A stretch of 21,321 nt of DNA from an uncultured Steroidobacter sp. (GCA_946478975.1 CAMLEO010000099.1:1-21321); one strand, 5' to 3'; numbered from the stretch's first letter, positions 8,229 through 16,677 are shown. A program made the numbers and translations. Notes: generated by a model from the sequence alone, not told the origin.

Positions 8229-9041
8229 TTACGCGGGCGCATCCGCCAGCGCGAGCCGGATGAATGGCATCGCGGCGTCACGAAGCGCAGCCGCGGTCGC
8301 GTGCTCTTCGCCCAGGACTTCACCCAGCAGCTTTATATCCTTCGCCAGCAGAGCGGCACCATGCGCAAAGCTCGCGGGAGCAGGCATTCTCGAACAGACT
8401 TCGAGGCCAAAACTTCGGCCGCTGCTTGCGAGCAGCAACTGCTTGAGCGCATCGCGAGCGACGCCGAGCTCGACGCCGGCGCCGAGCGCGTGGTGAGCAA
8501 CAGAAACATTCGCCGCCATCAGCGCATTGTTGATGAGTTTGGCATTCTGCCCTGCCCCCACCTCTCCCAGGTGCACGATCAGGCGACCGAACGTACTGAA
8601 GATGGGCCTTGCCGCTTCCACATCACGGGCATCGCCGCCGACCATGACGGTGAGCGCCCCAGCCTCGGCTGCCGGAGCGCCGCCGCTCACCGGAGCATCG
8701 ATCAAAGCTATTCCACGCGCCCCAGATTCCCTGGCGAGCTCGCGACAAGTTTCCGGATGAACCGTCGAGTGAATTGCAAGCCGGCCGCCCGGCCGCATCG
8801 CCGGAAGGAGCTCGCTGCAAACCTGCCGGACATCTGCATCGTTCACGACGCACAAGCCAATGTGCTCCACTTCGGCGGCGAGCTGGCCAGGGCTCGCGGC
8901 GAATCCGGCAGCGGTATCTCGAAATGGCGTCAACGATTCCGGCCGGCGCGCCCAGAGCGTGACGCTCAGCCCGGCATCGATCATCCGCCGCGCCATCGGT
9001 GCGCCCTGGCTGCCCAGGCCGATGAAACCGCACTTGGTCAC
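8229..9041 (-). CDS. Beta-hydroxyacid dehydrogenase, copy 2
   Basis: NAD(P)-dependent oxidoreductase of the 3-hydroxyisobutyrate dehydrogenase family, 270 residues from the chosen start. Motifs: GFIGLGSQGAPMA (5-17), DAPVSGG (115-121), GAGQNAKLINN (162-172, Lys168). I chose GTG at 9041 because it overlaps the SDR stop as GTGA and the nucleotide-binding fold begins at once. The frame stays open upstream only because it runs antiparallel through SDR codons. GGTGA lies 7 bases upstream. It is paralogous to 1578-2381 and keeps the canonical Asp in DAPVSGG, where the other copy has Glu. Coupled to the SDR and sulfotransferase, it probably acts on the same unknown metabolite. Confidence 0.9.
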   Translation of the reverse strand: MTKCGFIGLGSQGAPMARRMIDAGLSVTLWARRPESLTPFRDTAAGFAASPGQLAAEVEHIGLCVVNDADVRQVCSELLPAMRPGGRLAIHSTVHPETCRELARESGARGIALIDAPVSGGAPAAEAGALTVMVGGDARDVEAARPIFSTFGRLIVHLGEVGAGQNAKLINNALMAANVSVAHHALGAGVELGVARDALKQLLLASSGRSFGLEVCSRMPAPASFAHGAALLAKDIKLLGEVLGEEHATAAALRDAAMPFIRLALADAPA

Positions 9042-9829
9042 AACGATTTCACCGAGCGTCCGCCGTCGACGACCAGAATGTCGCCGGTCTGGAATCTCGA
9101 TGCGTCCGAAGCCAGGTACGCGGCCGGTCCTTCGATATCTTCGGGATATCCGGGACGACCCAGCGGCGTGATCGCAGAGAAATGTTTGATGATGCCGGCG
9201 GTCTGCGGATTGCCATCGGTCATCTCCGTCATGATGAATCCCGGCGCGATCATGTTCGCCCGCACGCCGTACTGGCCCATCTCCACCGCCAGGCCCTTCA
9301 CCATGGCCGCGAGCGCGCCCTTGGCACCGGCATAGTGTTCCATGCCCTGCAATCCGTGAAAGATCGAGAGGCTGCCGCACACCACGATCGAGCCGCCAGG
9401 ATCGCCCGCTCGAGCGCGAGCGCGCATGTGTCGAGTGGCTTCACGCAGCGTGTAGAAGGCGCCGTGCAGATTGGTGTTGAGCAGGTCGTGATACATCTCG
9501 CTGCTCATGTCTGGAAACGAAGTGGCGCGCGACGTGAACCCTGCGTTTGCGAACACGCAATCGACACGCCCCATGGCCTGCAGCGTCGAGTCGAAGCCGC
9601 GCTTCACTTGGGCTTCATCCGAAACATCCACGACTTCGGTGTGTGCTCGCTTTGCACCGGCGGCTTTGAGCTTCTCCACCGCTTGCGCGTTGCGCTCCGC
9701 TCGACGGCCCCACACCACGACGTCCGCACCCTGCTTCGCGCATCCCATGAGAAAACCGAAACCGATGCCGCTGTTGGCTCCCGCTGCCAGCACCACGCGA
9801 CCCGTGAGATCGAACAGTCCGCGAATCAT
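9038..9829 (-). CDS. Short-chain dehydrogenase/reductase
   Basis: NAD(P)-dependent SDR of 263 residues, the classical length. Motifs: cofactor loop GANSGIG (17-23), NAG (95-97), catalytic Ser153 in CGSLS, Tyr166 and Lys170 in the YxxxK motif (HYAGAK), then APGFIMTEM and the C-terminal LVVDGGRSV. The start is ATG at 9829, overlapping the sulfotransferase stop as ATGA, with GGAG eight bases upstream. A longer open frame reaching 10006 only overlaps sulfotransferase codons. It oxidises or reduces an alcohol/ketone in the cytoplasm. Coupling on both sides places it in one pathway with the sulfotransferase and dehydrogenase 2. Confidence 0.93.
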   Translation of the reverse strand: MIRGLFDLTGRVVLAAGANSGIGFGFLMGCAKQGADVVVWGRRAERNAQAVEKLKAAGAKRAHTEVVDVSDEAQVKRGFDSTLQAMGRVDCVFANAGFTSRATSFPDMSSEMYHDLLNTNLHGAFYTLREATRHMRARARAGDPGGSIVVCGSLSIFHGLQGMEHYAGAKGALAAMVKGLAVEMGQYGVRANMIAPGFIMTEMTDGNPQTAGIIKHFSAITPLGRPGYPEDIEGPAAYLASDASRFQTGDILVVDGGRSVKSL

Positions 9830-10977
9830 GCTCCGGTCTCCACGCTCGTCGCGACCGGATGTACCTTCAGATAGTCGGCGAAATAAGGGGCGAGCTTGCG
9901 CCTGCTCAGGCCCCAATCGGCGAGCGAATAGCTGTGCCTGCCGAATCTTCCCTGCGGATTGGCAGCGAGCCAGGACCGCATGCCGTCCTGTGCCGTCGCA
10001 GTCCACTCATCGCCGAGCCATGCGTAGACTTTTCTCATCTGCGCGATCGGATCGCGGATCAGGTCGTCGTAATAGAGATGATAGATGTCTTGCGGACGCT
10101 CGCGACTGAGCTCCAATGGCCGGGCGAGGTGCAACGCCAGCTGCAGCGGAAAGCGCTCTTGCATGTATGTAACGCCCGCGTCTTTGTTGAATGCGGGCCG
10201 CGACGTGCCGCGCATGCTCATGGACGAGGCCAACGCTGCATACGGATCGCGATGGGTCCAGATCACCTTCGCATCGGGAAATATTTCGAACAGCGTGCGA
10301 ATGAACAGTGAGTCCGAGGGCATCTTCAAAACCCAGCGGCCCGGATTCGTCGACTGCAGGATCTGCAGCACGCGCTTGCGGTGCGCATACGCCGATCTCA
10401 TGTCGCAGAATTGGATCCAGTCGTGATAGGTCGGCGTGGTTGCGATCACTGCCAGCATCAGCGACTTGAAATCCTGCGCGAGCAGATGCACGCATTCGGT
10501 GGGGCCGTCGCCTGCTTCGAAGTGCTGCGCGACGCCTTGCGGATTCGCCTTGATGATGATGTCGTCTTTCGCTTTCTCGGCCAGGCATCGTGGATCTGAA
10601 CGCAAAGCGCCCGGTGCCGCCGGCGGCGCGGCGTTGTAGGCCTCCCATTTCAGCAGCGATCGATTTGCCGGATCCGCATCCAGCAGATAGCTCACCATCG
10701 TGGTGCCGGTGCGCGGCATGCCCAGCACAAACACAGGCCGCTTGATGGTCGACGTTGCCAGCGCCGGATTTCTGCGCAAGAAATCATCGACCCGCATGCG
10801 CGCTGCCAGCGCATCGACGTAGCGTCCCTTGATCATGCCGCGGCCGCGCTCGCTCAAGCTGTCGGTCGTCTCATGATCGTGCAGCAGAATCTCCAGCCCC
10901 TCGCGCCACGAGTCGCTGTCCGGATCCGGAACACACGCCTTGTCGCGTGCCGCCGTCAATATTTCATCTAGCTTCAT
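9826..10977 (-). CDS. PAPS-dependent sulfotransferase family protein
   Basis: Cytoplasmic sulfotransferase-like protein of 383 residues, resembling the bacterial Sulfotransfer_3 group. The 5-prime-phosphosulfate loop is VFVLGMPRTGTTMVSYLL (82-99). The second PAPS-binding region is likely around LKMPSDSLFIRTLFEIFPDAKVIWTHRDP (217-245). The family moves sulfate from PAPS to hydroxyl or amine groups of small molecules or lipids. Start: ATG at 10977, giving MKLDEILTAA; a longer frame to 11040 would overlap the upstream gene. It follows the sulfatase-like gene by 31 bp and overlaps the SDR by 4 bp. With cysD-cysNC nearby, donor and transferase are encoded together. The acceptor is unknown. Confidence 0.88.
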   Translation of the reverse strand: MKLDEILTAARDKACVPDPDSDSWREGLEILLHDHETTDSLSERGRGMIKGRYVDALAARMRVDDFLRRNPALATSTIKRPVFVLGMPRTGTTMVSYLLDADPANRSLLKWEAYNAAPPAAPGALRSDPRCLAEKAKDDIIIKANPQGVAQHFEAGDGPTECVHLLAQDFKSLMLAVIATTPTYHDWIQFCDMRSAYAHRKRVLQILQSTNPGRWVLKMPSDSLFIRTLFEIFPDAKVIWTHRDPYAALASSMSMRGTSRPAFNKDAGVTYMQERFPLQLALHLARPLELSRERPQDIYHLYYDDLIRDPIAQMRKVYAWLGDEWTATAQDGMRSWLAANPQGRFGRHSYSLADWGLSRRKLAPYFADYLKVHPVATSVETGA

Positions 10978-11008
10978 ACGGTTCCCGTTCGCCTCCACCG
11001 AGTGCTGC

Positions 11009-12250
11009 TCACTGCTCCAGGTCCTGCAGCTCCGCGGCAATCCACTTTCGTTCCCACAAATTCGTACCGCCGCTCCGATCGAGCAACGCGCTCAGTGCCT
11101 CACGCTTTGTTTCCCGCGCGATTGCGGCTTTGGGGTCGGCGGCCAAGGCGATATCGAGAAGGTGAAGCGCTTCGAGCGGTTTGCCCTGTCTCACGAATTC
11201 ACGCGCGCGCGCGGCGAGACGTTCGACGCCTCCAGCGAGCTCGATAATGGCTGGGGCAACGCTGGCGGCAGATACGCCGTACAACTCGGTCGTGCCGCGA
11301 GCTGGATCGAACCAGCCGGTGTATTCATGCCAGATGGCTCGCACATTCCAGGCGACCTTGCCGTATTCCTCGGTGAGCGTGAGCTCCGGCGGCGTCCTGA
11401 TCTCCCGCATCAACGTGCGCAGATCCACGCCTTCGTTCATTCCCTGAAGGGTTCGATCGTGCACCCACTGCACCGAATCGACGATATGTTTGATCTCGCG
11501 CTGGATGCGCTCGGCGCCGGCGATTGCCTCGTGACCGGTCAACAGCAGTTCGGGCCCGAGCGCGCGCACTTTGTTCGCCGAGTCGATGAATTCGAGCGCC
11601 GATCGCGGCTTGTCACCGCGCAGCGTGTTGAGATTGGGATGATTGCCAAACAGCGGGCCGAACAGGTTGCCGACCAGCGCGATCCTTTCTCCGGGCAGCC
11701 ACACGATCACCGCGGAGCGGGTTTCGCCGCCGGGCGTCCAGAGCACTTCGAACTTTCGCCCCCCGAGCTCGAACTCGTGTCGAGCGTCGATCAAAACATC
11801 CGGCAGCACTTCCCTGGTCGGCACGATGTTCTCGGCCGCCCCGGTGATCGCGCCGAATATCTTTCTCGAGCCGCGCCGATAATGGGCGCTCAGCGCATTG
11901 CTGTAGCGGCGGTCTTCCGGATAGATGCGATGGGCGATGACCTGGTTGTTCGGGGTCTTGTACACCTCCAGGCCGCCATACTGATTGGCATGGCTTTGAG
12001 TCAGGACGATGTGACGAATCGGCCCGCTCGACACTCGTGCAAACAGCTCGCGTCCGCGCCGGGCGTCTGCCAGGGTCCCTGCGTTGACGAGCACATCGCC
12101 GTCTGCAGTCGTAATGAGATAGCTGTTGCCGATGCCCCGGCTTTCGTAAACCCCGGGGGCGCGCTCGATGGCGTGAGCCTGATTGTCACCAGACTTCACC
12201 AGCTCAGCGACTTTGAGCCCCTCGGAAGATGTGCGGCTGTCGGCGGCCAC
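11009..12250 (-). CDS. Alkylsulfatase-like metallo-beta-lactamase-fold protein, degenerate metal site
   Basis: 413 residues, no signal peptide, so cytoplasmic. The N-terminal half is a metallo-beta-lactamase fold. The middle has NLNTLRG (206-212), and 250-325 has features of the alkyl-sulfatase dimerisation domain (VHDRTLQGMNEG, NVRAIWHEYTGWFD). A helical C-terminal domain follows, as in SdsA1/BDS1-type alkylsulfatases. The usual metal motif HxHxDH is TQSHANQ here (84-90): only one His remains, and Asp and the last His are Asn and Gln. Glu176 and His240 appear kept, and by my recollection of SdsA1 a second Glu ligand is Asn here. It may be a non-hydrolytic relative, or may use a different metal site. 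The start is GTG at 12250 with a weak ribosome site. Placed between the MFS and sulfotransferase genes. Confidence 0.75.
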   Translation of the reverse strand: MAADSRTSSEGLKVAELVKSGDNQAHAIERAPGVYESRGIGNSYLITTADGDVLVNAGTLADARRGRELFARVSSGPIRHIVLTQSHANQYGGLEVYKTPNNQVIAHRIYPEDRRYSNALSAHYRRGSRKIFGAITGAAENIVPTREVLPDVLIDARHEFELGGRKFEVLWTPGGETRSAVIVWLPGERIALVGNLFGPLFGNHPNLNTLRGDKPRSALEFIDSANKVRALGPELLLTGHEAIAGAERIQREIKHIVDSVQWVHDRTLQGMNEGVDLRTLMREIRTPPELTLTEEYGKVAWNVRAIWHEYTGWFDPARGTTELYGVSAASVAPAIIELAGGVERLAARAREFVRQGKPLEALHLLDIALAADPKAAIARETKREALSALLDRSGGTNLWERKWIAAELQDLEQ

Positions 12251-12275
12251 GTGACGACTACTCGTTTGGTTGCGA

Positions 12276-12290
12276 ACCTCATCTTGAGGT
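12276..12290 (-). other. Short hairpin in the MFS to sulfatase-like gap
   Basis: ACCTCA and TGAGGT form a perfect 6-bp stem with a 3-base loop in the 60-bp gap between the MFS stop and the next GTG. There is no T-run. It may modulate translation or RNA stability inside the operon, or be chance. Confidence 0.25.
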
Positions 12291-12310
12291 GACGCCGCCG
12301 CCGAAAACAG

Positions 12311-13570
12311 TCAGCTCATTTCCAACTGCGCTGCGCCGGCCGCGGCGGCTGCGCCGGGATAAGGCCCGAGACGGGCGACCAGCACTCCGGCGAGCAGACA
12401 CGCCGGGATGGCGACGATCAACAGGGCCGCGTATGAACCGGAACGATCGAAGATCACACCGCCGATGAAAGGCCCGAAGCCGGTGCCAAAGGCGAGCAGG
12501 CTCGCCATCACACCGAAAATCTTGCCGAAGTGCCGCAGGCCGCCGTAACGCGTCGTCAAGTACGTGCACAGCTGCAGATAGGCGCCGGCCGTGTAGCCCA
12601 GAATGAACATCGCGCACGTGCTCAGCGGAATCGACAGCGCCGGTTGCAGCAACAATGCACATGCAACGGCGGGTAACGACAGGCTGCAGAAGCCGATCCA
12701 GCCGCTGCTCGATCTGTCGAACAGATAGCCCGTGCACAGCTTGCCGAACAGGCTGGCGCCCCCGGCAACAGCGGCAAGCCATGCCGCGGTTTCACGAGAC
12801 AGTCCGCGCTCGGTGAGGATGGGAACCTGGTGAACGATCAATGCACCCACGAGCACGCTGATCAATACGGTCGCTGCGGCGATCTTTCGCAACGGCGAGC
12901 TGCGCAGGGCTTCGCTCAAGGTCAACCCCGATCGCTGCTCGATCCGCAAGTCATATTGAGAGCCCGGGTTCGTCACATTGCGCGCGTCGATCAGGAACAA
13001 CATCACCAGCACCAGCGCCACACTGCCCCAACCGAAGCCGAGCCACAGATAGGCGCTGCGCCAGCTGTATGCATCGATCAGCCAGCGAGCGAGCAATGGC
13101 GAGGCCGTCTGGCTGATGGCAGTCCCGCAGAACACGACGGCCAACGCCAGGCCGCGGCTGGAGGAGAACAGACCCGACACCGCCGCAGTCCACACCGTGG
13201 ACTTGATGGCCATCGCGACGGTTGCATAACAGATCCACAAGCCAATCCATTGCGCCGGCGAGCCATTGGCAAGGCTGAATGCAGCGAGTGCGCAACTCGC
13301 CAGGAGAATGCCCGGAATGGCGATGCGTCGGGAGCCGAGACGGTCGATCAATGCTCCGATCAGCGGCGAGAACGGCACGGCGAACAGCGCATACATGGTG
13401 ATACCCAGTGAAATCTGGGCGCGCGTCCAGCCGAAGTCAGCGCTCAGTGGTTCGATGAACAGCCCCAACGAAGCCGGCGCCAGGGATGAGAACGACATTC
13501 CCACCATTGCAGCCAGCACCACAGTCCAATGCGCACGCCATTCGGCGGCGGCCGGGTCGGTTTTTTTCAC
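12311..13570 (-). CDS. MFS transporter
   Basis: Inner-membrane permease of the major facilitator superfamily, 419 residues, with about 12 hydrophobic segments in two halves. The first half carries the loop motif GALIDRLGSRR (about 72-82), a form of MFS motif A, and the second half an equivalent GYLFDRSSSG. A polar central loop lies at about 195-235. The overall look is of the monocarboxylate / oxalate-formate-like subgroup, which moves small organic acids. That would fit the two hydroxyacid dehydrogenases, but the substrate is not shown by sequence. The start is GTG at 13570. It is the first gene of the leftward operon. Confidence 0.92.
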   Translation of the reverse strand: MKKTDPAAAEWRAHWTVVLAAMVGMSFSSLAPASLGLFIEPLSADFGWTRAQISLGITMYALFAVPFSPLIGALIDRLGSRRIAIPGILLASCALAAFSLANGSPAQWIGLWICYATVAMAIKSTVWTAAVSGLFSSSRGLALAVVFCGTAISQTASPLLARWLIDAYSWRSAYLWLGFGWGSVALVLVMLFLIDARNVTNPGSQYDLRIEQRSGLTLSEALRSSPLRKIAAATVLISVLVGALIVHQVPILTERGLSRETAAWLAAVAGGASLFGKLCTGYLFDRSSSGWIGFCSLSLPAVACALLLQPALSIPLSTCAMFILGYTAGAYLQLCTYLTTRYGGLRHFGKIFGVMASLLAFGTGFGPFIGGVIFDRSGSYAALLIVAIPACLLAGVLVARLGPYPGAAAAAGAAQLEMS

Positions 13571-13710
13571 TGTCGGAGCAGATCCATCGTTACATCGAGC
13601 CAGGAATCGCCACCGCCCATGCTCGTCATGCCGGCAGTAAAAAAACAGTCAACCAATTTAATCGGCGCTCGCCCGCACCCCGGCGAAATGAAACGCTGTA
13701 TGAGCGCCGC
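13571..13710 (-). promoter_or_regulatory. Gap upstream of the MFS operon, likely promoter
   Basis: This 140-bp gap follows the TonB receptor 2 stop and precedes the MFS start, both leftward. On the minus strand TTGACT (13652-13647) could be a -35 box, but the hexamer 17 bases further (ATGACG) is a poor -10, so the promoter is only suggested. An inverted repeat GGCGCTC / GAGCGCC (13664-13670 and 13702-13708, 31-base loop) just past the receptor stop might be part of a terminator. A run of seven T follows about 17 bases beyond its end on that strand. Confidence 0.3.
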
Positions 13711-16236
13711 CTAGAAGCTGGCGCGGATGCTGAGCTCGAAGGTGCGATCGAAGGCATTCACCGACTTCGGCAGCAACGGCGTGCCGTAGTAATCCTTCAG
13801 CACATTGCGAGTGAGATTCTGTGCATCCAGGCCGATGGTGAGCACGCCCGTCAGCTGGTAACTGATGGAGGCGTCCAGCTGGCCCATCGCCTCGACGATG
13901 AGCGGACGGTTGGCCGCGTCGCCGGAAGTGGCTGAGACATATTTATCTCTCCAGTTGTACGCAAGGCGCGCGCTCAACGGACCTCGGTCATACAAGCCGA
14001 TCAGGTTGTAACTGTTCTGCGACAGATTTTCGAGCGGCACCGACTGGCCGGGAATCGGGCTCGGCGCGCTGCTGTCGACATAGGTGTAGTTCGCCTGCAC
14101 GCCGAAGCCATCGAACGGCGCCGGCAGAAAATCGAAGAATGTTTGATAGCCGGCCTCGTAGCCGTGGATGCGGCCGCTGCCGCCATTCTGCGGCGACGTG
14201 ACCAGGAATGCCTCGCCGCCGATGACTTGGGTGCGCGACAGGTTCTGCACGAACCCGTCGACGCTCTTATAAAAGCCCGCCAGGTAGGCAATGCTGGTCT
14301 GCGACCGATACCACTCCAGCGACACATCGAACTGCTCCGCGCGCAGCGGCTTCAGATACGGATTGCCGCCGATTCCCGTTAGAAACAAGCGGTCGATCAT
14401 GGTCGCCGGTGTCAGCTGGTCGAAGCTCGGCCGCGTGATGACCTTCGATGCGGCCGCTCGCAAGTACACGTCATCGAGCAGCTGCGCGCGCAGGTTCAAA
14501 CTCGGCAGCCAATTGTCGTAGCTGGTGTTGACGGAGATCGCATCGAAGCCGCCGGCGAGCGCGGTCCGGAAACCTTTGAGCGTGGGATCCGTCTTCACGT
14601 AGCGCACGCCCGCGTTGCCATCGATCGGAATTCCGCCGAGCGTGAGCTCATACAGCGCCTGGGCATAAGCGGCGTAGGTGCGCTCGCTGATGTCATAGAA
14701 CTGGCTGGGCGCATCGGCCGGGCCATTGGGATCCAATCCAAACAAAGCTCGCGCCGCGGGTCGGTTGCGTACCGCCGCGACCGTCGGTGTCAGCCACTGT
14801 TCGAGCGCGAGATGGTAATCACCTCGGAACACTTCGTCGTCCGTGGCCTGGAGCAGACCCGGTACGGCCGACGGCAACGGCAATGCGTTGGCGACGGTGA
14901 ATATGTGGCTGGTGGTGAAGCCGCGGCGCCTGGAGCTGCGGTCGGCGTAGCGAAAGCCCCCGCGCAGGTGACTGAGCAGGCCGGCATCGAACGCGTAGTC
15001 GACATCCATCCGGGCGACAATCTCTCTGCCGCGATTGTGACCTTCATTGTCGGCGTAGCGATCGATCTCATAGACCGCCGGATCGGTGAGATCCACGCCC
15101 GAGAGCATCGGGTTGGGAATGAAATGTCTCAGGTCGAGCGTGTACAGCGGCCCATTGGTCTTGGTGCCGATCTCGGTGAACCGATTGGACCCGCTGCTGG
15201 CGGTGTAGCCCACCTCGCCCGTCACCGACACGTCATCCACGGTCCATTGCGCACCGAGCACGCTCTGAGTGGTCTCGTACTCGTTGTCCTGGACGTAAGT
15301 GCTCGGCGTGGTCTTGGCGTCGGTGTAGGAACCGTATTGAAAGTAATTGGTGCCGGGCGCGAATTGAAACGGCGGCACCGCAATCGCGGGGGAAGAGCGA
15401 ATGCCGCTGGTGCCGGTGCGAATATAGAGCAGTTGATTGTCTTCGCGATTATCCGTCGAGTAGTACACGCCGTCCGCGTACAACTGCAGACTTTCCGTCG
15501 CTTGCAACTGCAGCGACGTGATGAACCCGACGCGCACACGTTCGCCGATCGTGTAGCGTGTGCCCGCGTCCGTCGTGGCCACGATCTCATCGCCGCTGGG
15601 ATCGCGCGGAAAGATGCCATCGCCGTCGAGGTCATACTGATCCGTTCGAGTCGTGTACGTGCCGACGGCGTTGCGAAAGCTGCCGAACGAACGCTGCTGA
15701 TAAACGGCGCTGATGAGTGCGCCGAGCTCGCCGATGCCGGTGTCGAGTCGAGTACTCGCCAGCACCGACAAGCGCGGATCGACTTTATCGGAGATGTCGC
15801 CGTAGAACGCCTTCGCCGTCGCCGACAATTGCGGCTCGTAGAAATCGAACGGGCGGCGCAGGCGAATGTCCACCAGGCCGCCGAGCCCGCCTTCGATCTG
15901 ATCGGCCGCGGATGTTTTGTATACGTCGACATGTGCCAGGAGCTCGGACGGAATGTCGCCCAGTGCCACGCCGCGTCCAGAGGTCGTAAACAAGTTGCGG
16001 CCGCTCAACAGCACCTGAACCTGCGAAAGCCCGCGAACTGCAATACTCGATCCCTCGCCCTGGCTGCGCGAGATCTGCACACCGGTGATGCGCTGGAGCG
16101 CTTCGGCGACATTGTTGTCCGGCAGCTTGCCGATGTCCTCGGCGACGATGGAATCGACGATCTGCGAAGCGCTTTGTTTGTTTTCGATCGCCGAGGCCAG
16201 GCTGGCGCGAATGCCTGTGACCACCACTTCCTCGAC
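13711..16236 (-). repeat. Inverted paralogous receptor segment, left copy
   Basis: From the codon for Val148 of TonB receptor 2 to its stop, this 2526-bp segment aligns to 18571-21096 without any indel in the protein. I counted about 109 amino-acid differences in 841 (about 87% identity). The first 190 bp are about 94-95% identical, with uninterrupted identical runs of over 40 bp. The two copies are in opposite orientation and flank the fecI-fecR pair. Confidence 0.9.
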
Positions 16237-16677
16237 CGAGCCGCGGTCGCTTCCCTTCTGCGCGTCGTCGTTCTTGTGCCGGCTCGCCATTCGCTGGCGA
16301 CTCTGGGCAACGGGCCGATCGCCCGAGGGATGGGCCTGCGCAGGCCTCGGCGGAATCAAGACGAGCGTGATGGTTTTGTCATCGAGATAGCGATACTGCA
16401 GCCCAGTGTTCGCGAGCAGCCGATTCAGCGCTTCGGCAACCGTCAGATCGCCGCGTGCACCCTCGGTGCGTCGATCGCCGACCAGCGCATATGGATAGAT
16501 CATCTGCAAGCCGCGTTGTTTCGCGAGCGATTGCAGAGCCGCGTCGAGCGATTGCTCGGGAATGTCGGTCGGTCGTCGCAGCTCGGTCGCAGCGCCGGCC
16601 GCGAAAGATGCACTGGCGATGCACGAGCAGCCGACTGCGACTGCGGCCGCGACCTGTCGCGCCACTGAACGCTGCAT
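13711..16677 (-). CDS. TonB-dependent receptor 2 with STN signalling domain
   Basis: Outer-membrane transducer of 988 residues. A signal peptide occupies about 1-29. An STN (secretin/TonB N-terminal) domain spans about 38-108 (IPEQSLDAALQSLAKQRGLQ at its start), the part that contacts a FecR-type anti-sigma in the periplasm. A variable linker follows, then the TonB-box-like VEEVVVTG (148-155), a plug (about 165-275) and a barrel ending in ASF. The plug words KLPDNNVAEALQRITGVQISR and QGEGSSIAVRGL are typical of the Xanthomonas/Caulobacter TonB receptor family often used for glycans. The ATG is preceded by GGGGGG. It lies divergently from the fecI-like gene, so it is the probable sensor for that sigma/anti-sigma pair. 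Confidence 0.95.
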   Translation of the reverse strand: MQRSVARQVAAAVAVGCSCIASASFAAGAATELRRPTDIPEQSLDAALQSLAKQRGLQMIYPYALVGDRRTEGARGDLTVAEALNRLLANTGLQYRYLDDKTITLVLIPPRPAQAHPSGDRPVAQSRQRMASRHKNDDAQKGSDRGSVEEVVVTGIRASLASAIENKQSASQIVDSIVAEDIGKLPDNNVAEALQRITGVQISRSQGEGSSIAVRGLSQVQVLLSGRNLFTTSGRGVALGDIPSELLAHVDVYKTSAADQIEGGLGGLVDIRLRRPFDFYEPQLSATAKAFYGDISDKVDPRLSVLASTRLDTGIGELGALISAVYQQRSFGSFRNAVGTYTTRTDQYDLDGDGIFPRDPSGDEIVATTDAGTRYTIGERVRVGFITSLQLQATESLQLYADGVYYSTDNREDNQLLYIRTGTSGIRSSPAIAVPPFQFAPGTNYFQYGSYTDAKTTPSTYVQDNEYETTQSVLGAQWTVDDVSVTGEVGYTASSGSNRFTEIGTKTNGPLYTLDLRHFIPNPMLSGVDLTDPAVYEIDRYADNEGHNRGREIVARMDVDYAFDAGLLSHLRGGFRYADRSSRRRGFTTSHIFTVANALPLPSAVPGLLQATDDEVFRGDYHLALEQWLTPTVAAVRNRPAARALFGLDPNGPADAPSQFYDISERTYAAYAQALYELTLGGIPIDGNAGVRYVKTDPTLKGFRTALAGGFDAISVNTSYDNWLPSLNLRAQLLDDVYLRAAASKVITRPSFDQLTPATMIDRLFLTGIGGNPYLKPLRAEQFDVSLEWYRSQTSIAYLAGFYKSVDGFVQNLSRTQVIGGEAFLVTSPQNGGSGRIHGYEAGYQTFFDFLPAPFDGFGVQANYTYVDSSAPSPIPGQSVPLENLSQNSYNLIGLYDRGPLSARLAYNWRDKYVSATSGDAANRPLIVEAMGQLDASISYQLTGVLTIGLDAQNLTRNVLKDYYGTPLLPKSVNAFDRTFELSIRASF

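Noticed and set aside
9042..9380. N-terminal extension of dehydrogenase 2 in the longest open frame
   Set aside because: These codons overlap the SDR gene and have no similarity to the family. The GTG at 9041 inside a GTGA overlap is a far better start.
10940..12292. 450-codon plus-strand open frame opposite the sulfatase-like gene
   Set aside because: No motif, and the minus-strand frame carries a recognisable MBL fold and dimerisation domain.
13638..13660. Possible third copy of the GntR start segment (AAAAACAGTC at 13641-13650)
   Set aside because: Only ten bases match exactly, the spacing differs by one base and the orientation relative to the gene is reversed. Not enough to call.
14812..16668. 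618-codon open frame on the plus strand opposite receptor 2
   Set aside because: It is antisense to a receptor with clear domains. Its translation is rich in Arg, Ala and His with no recognisable motif, as expected from the complement of GC-rich codons.
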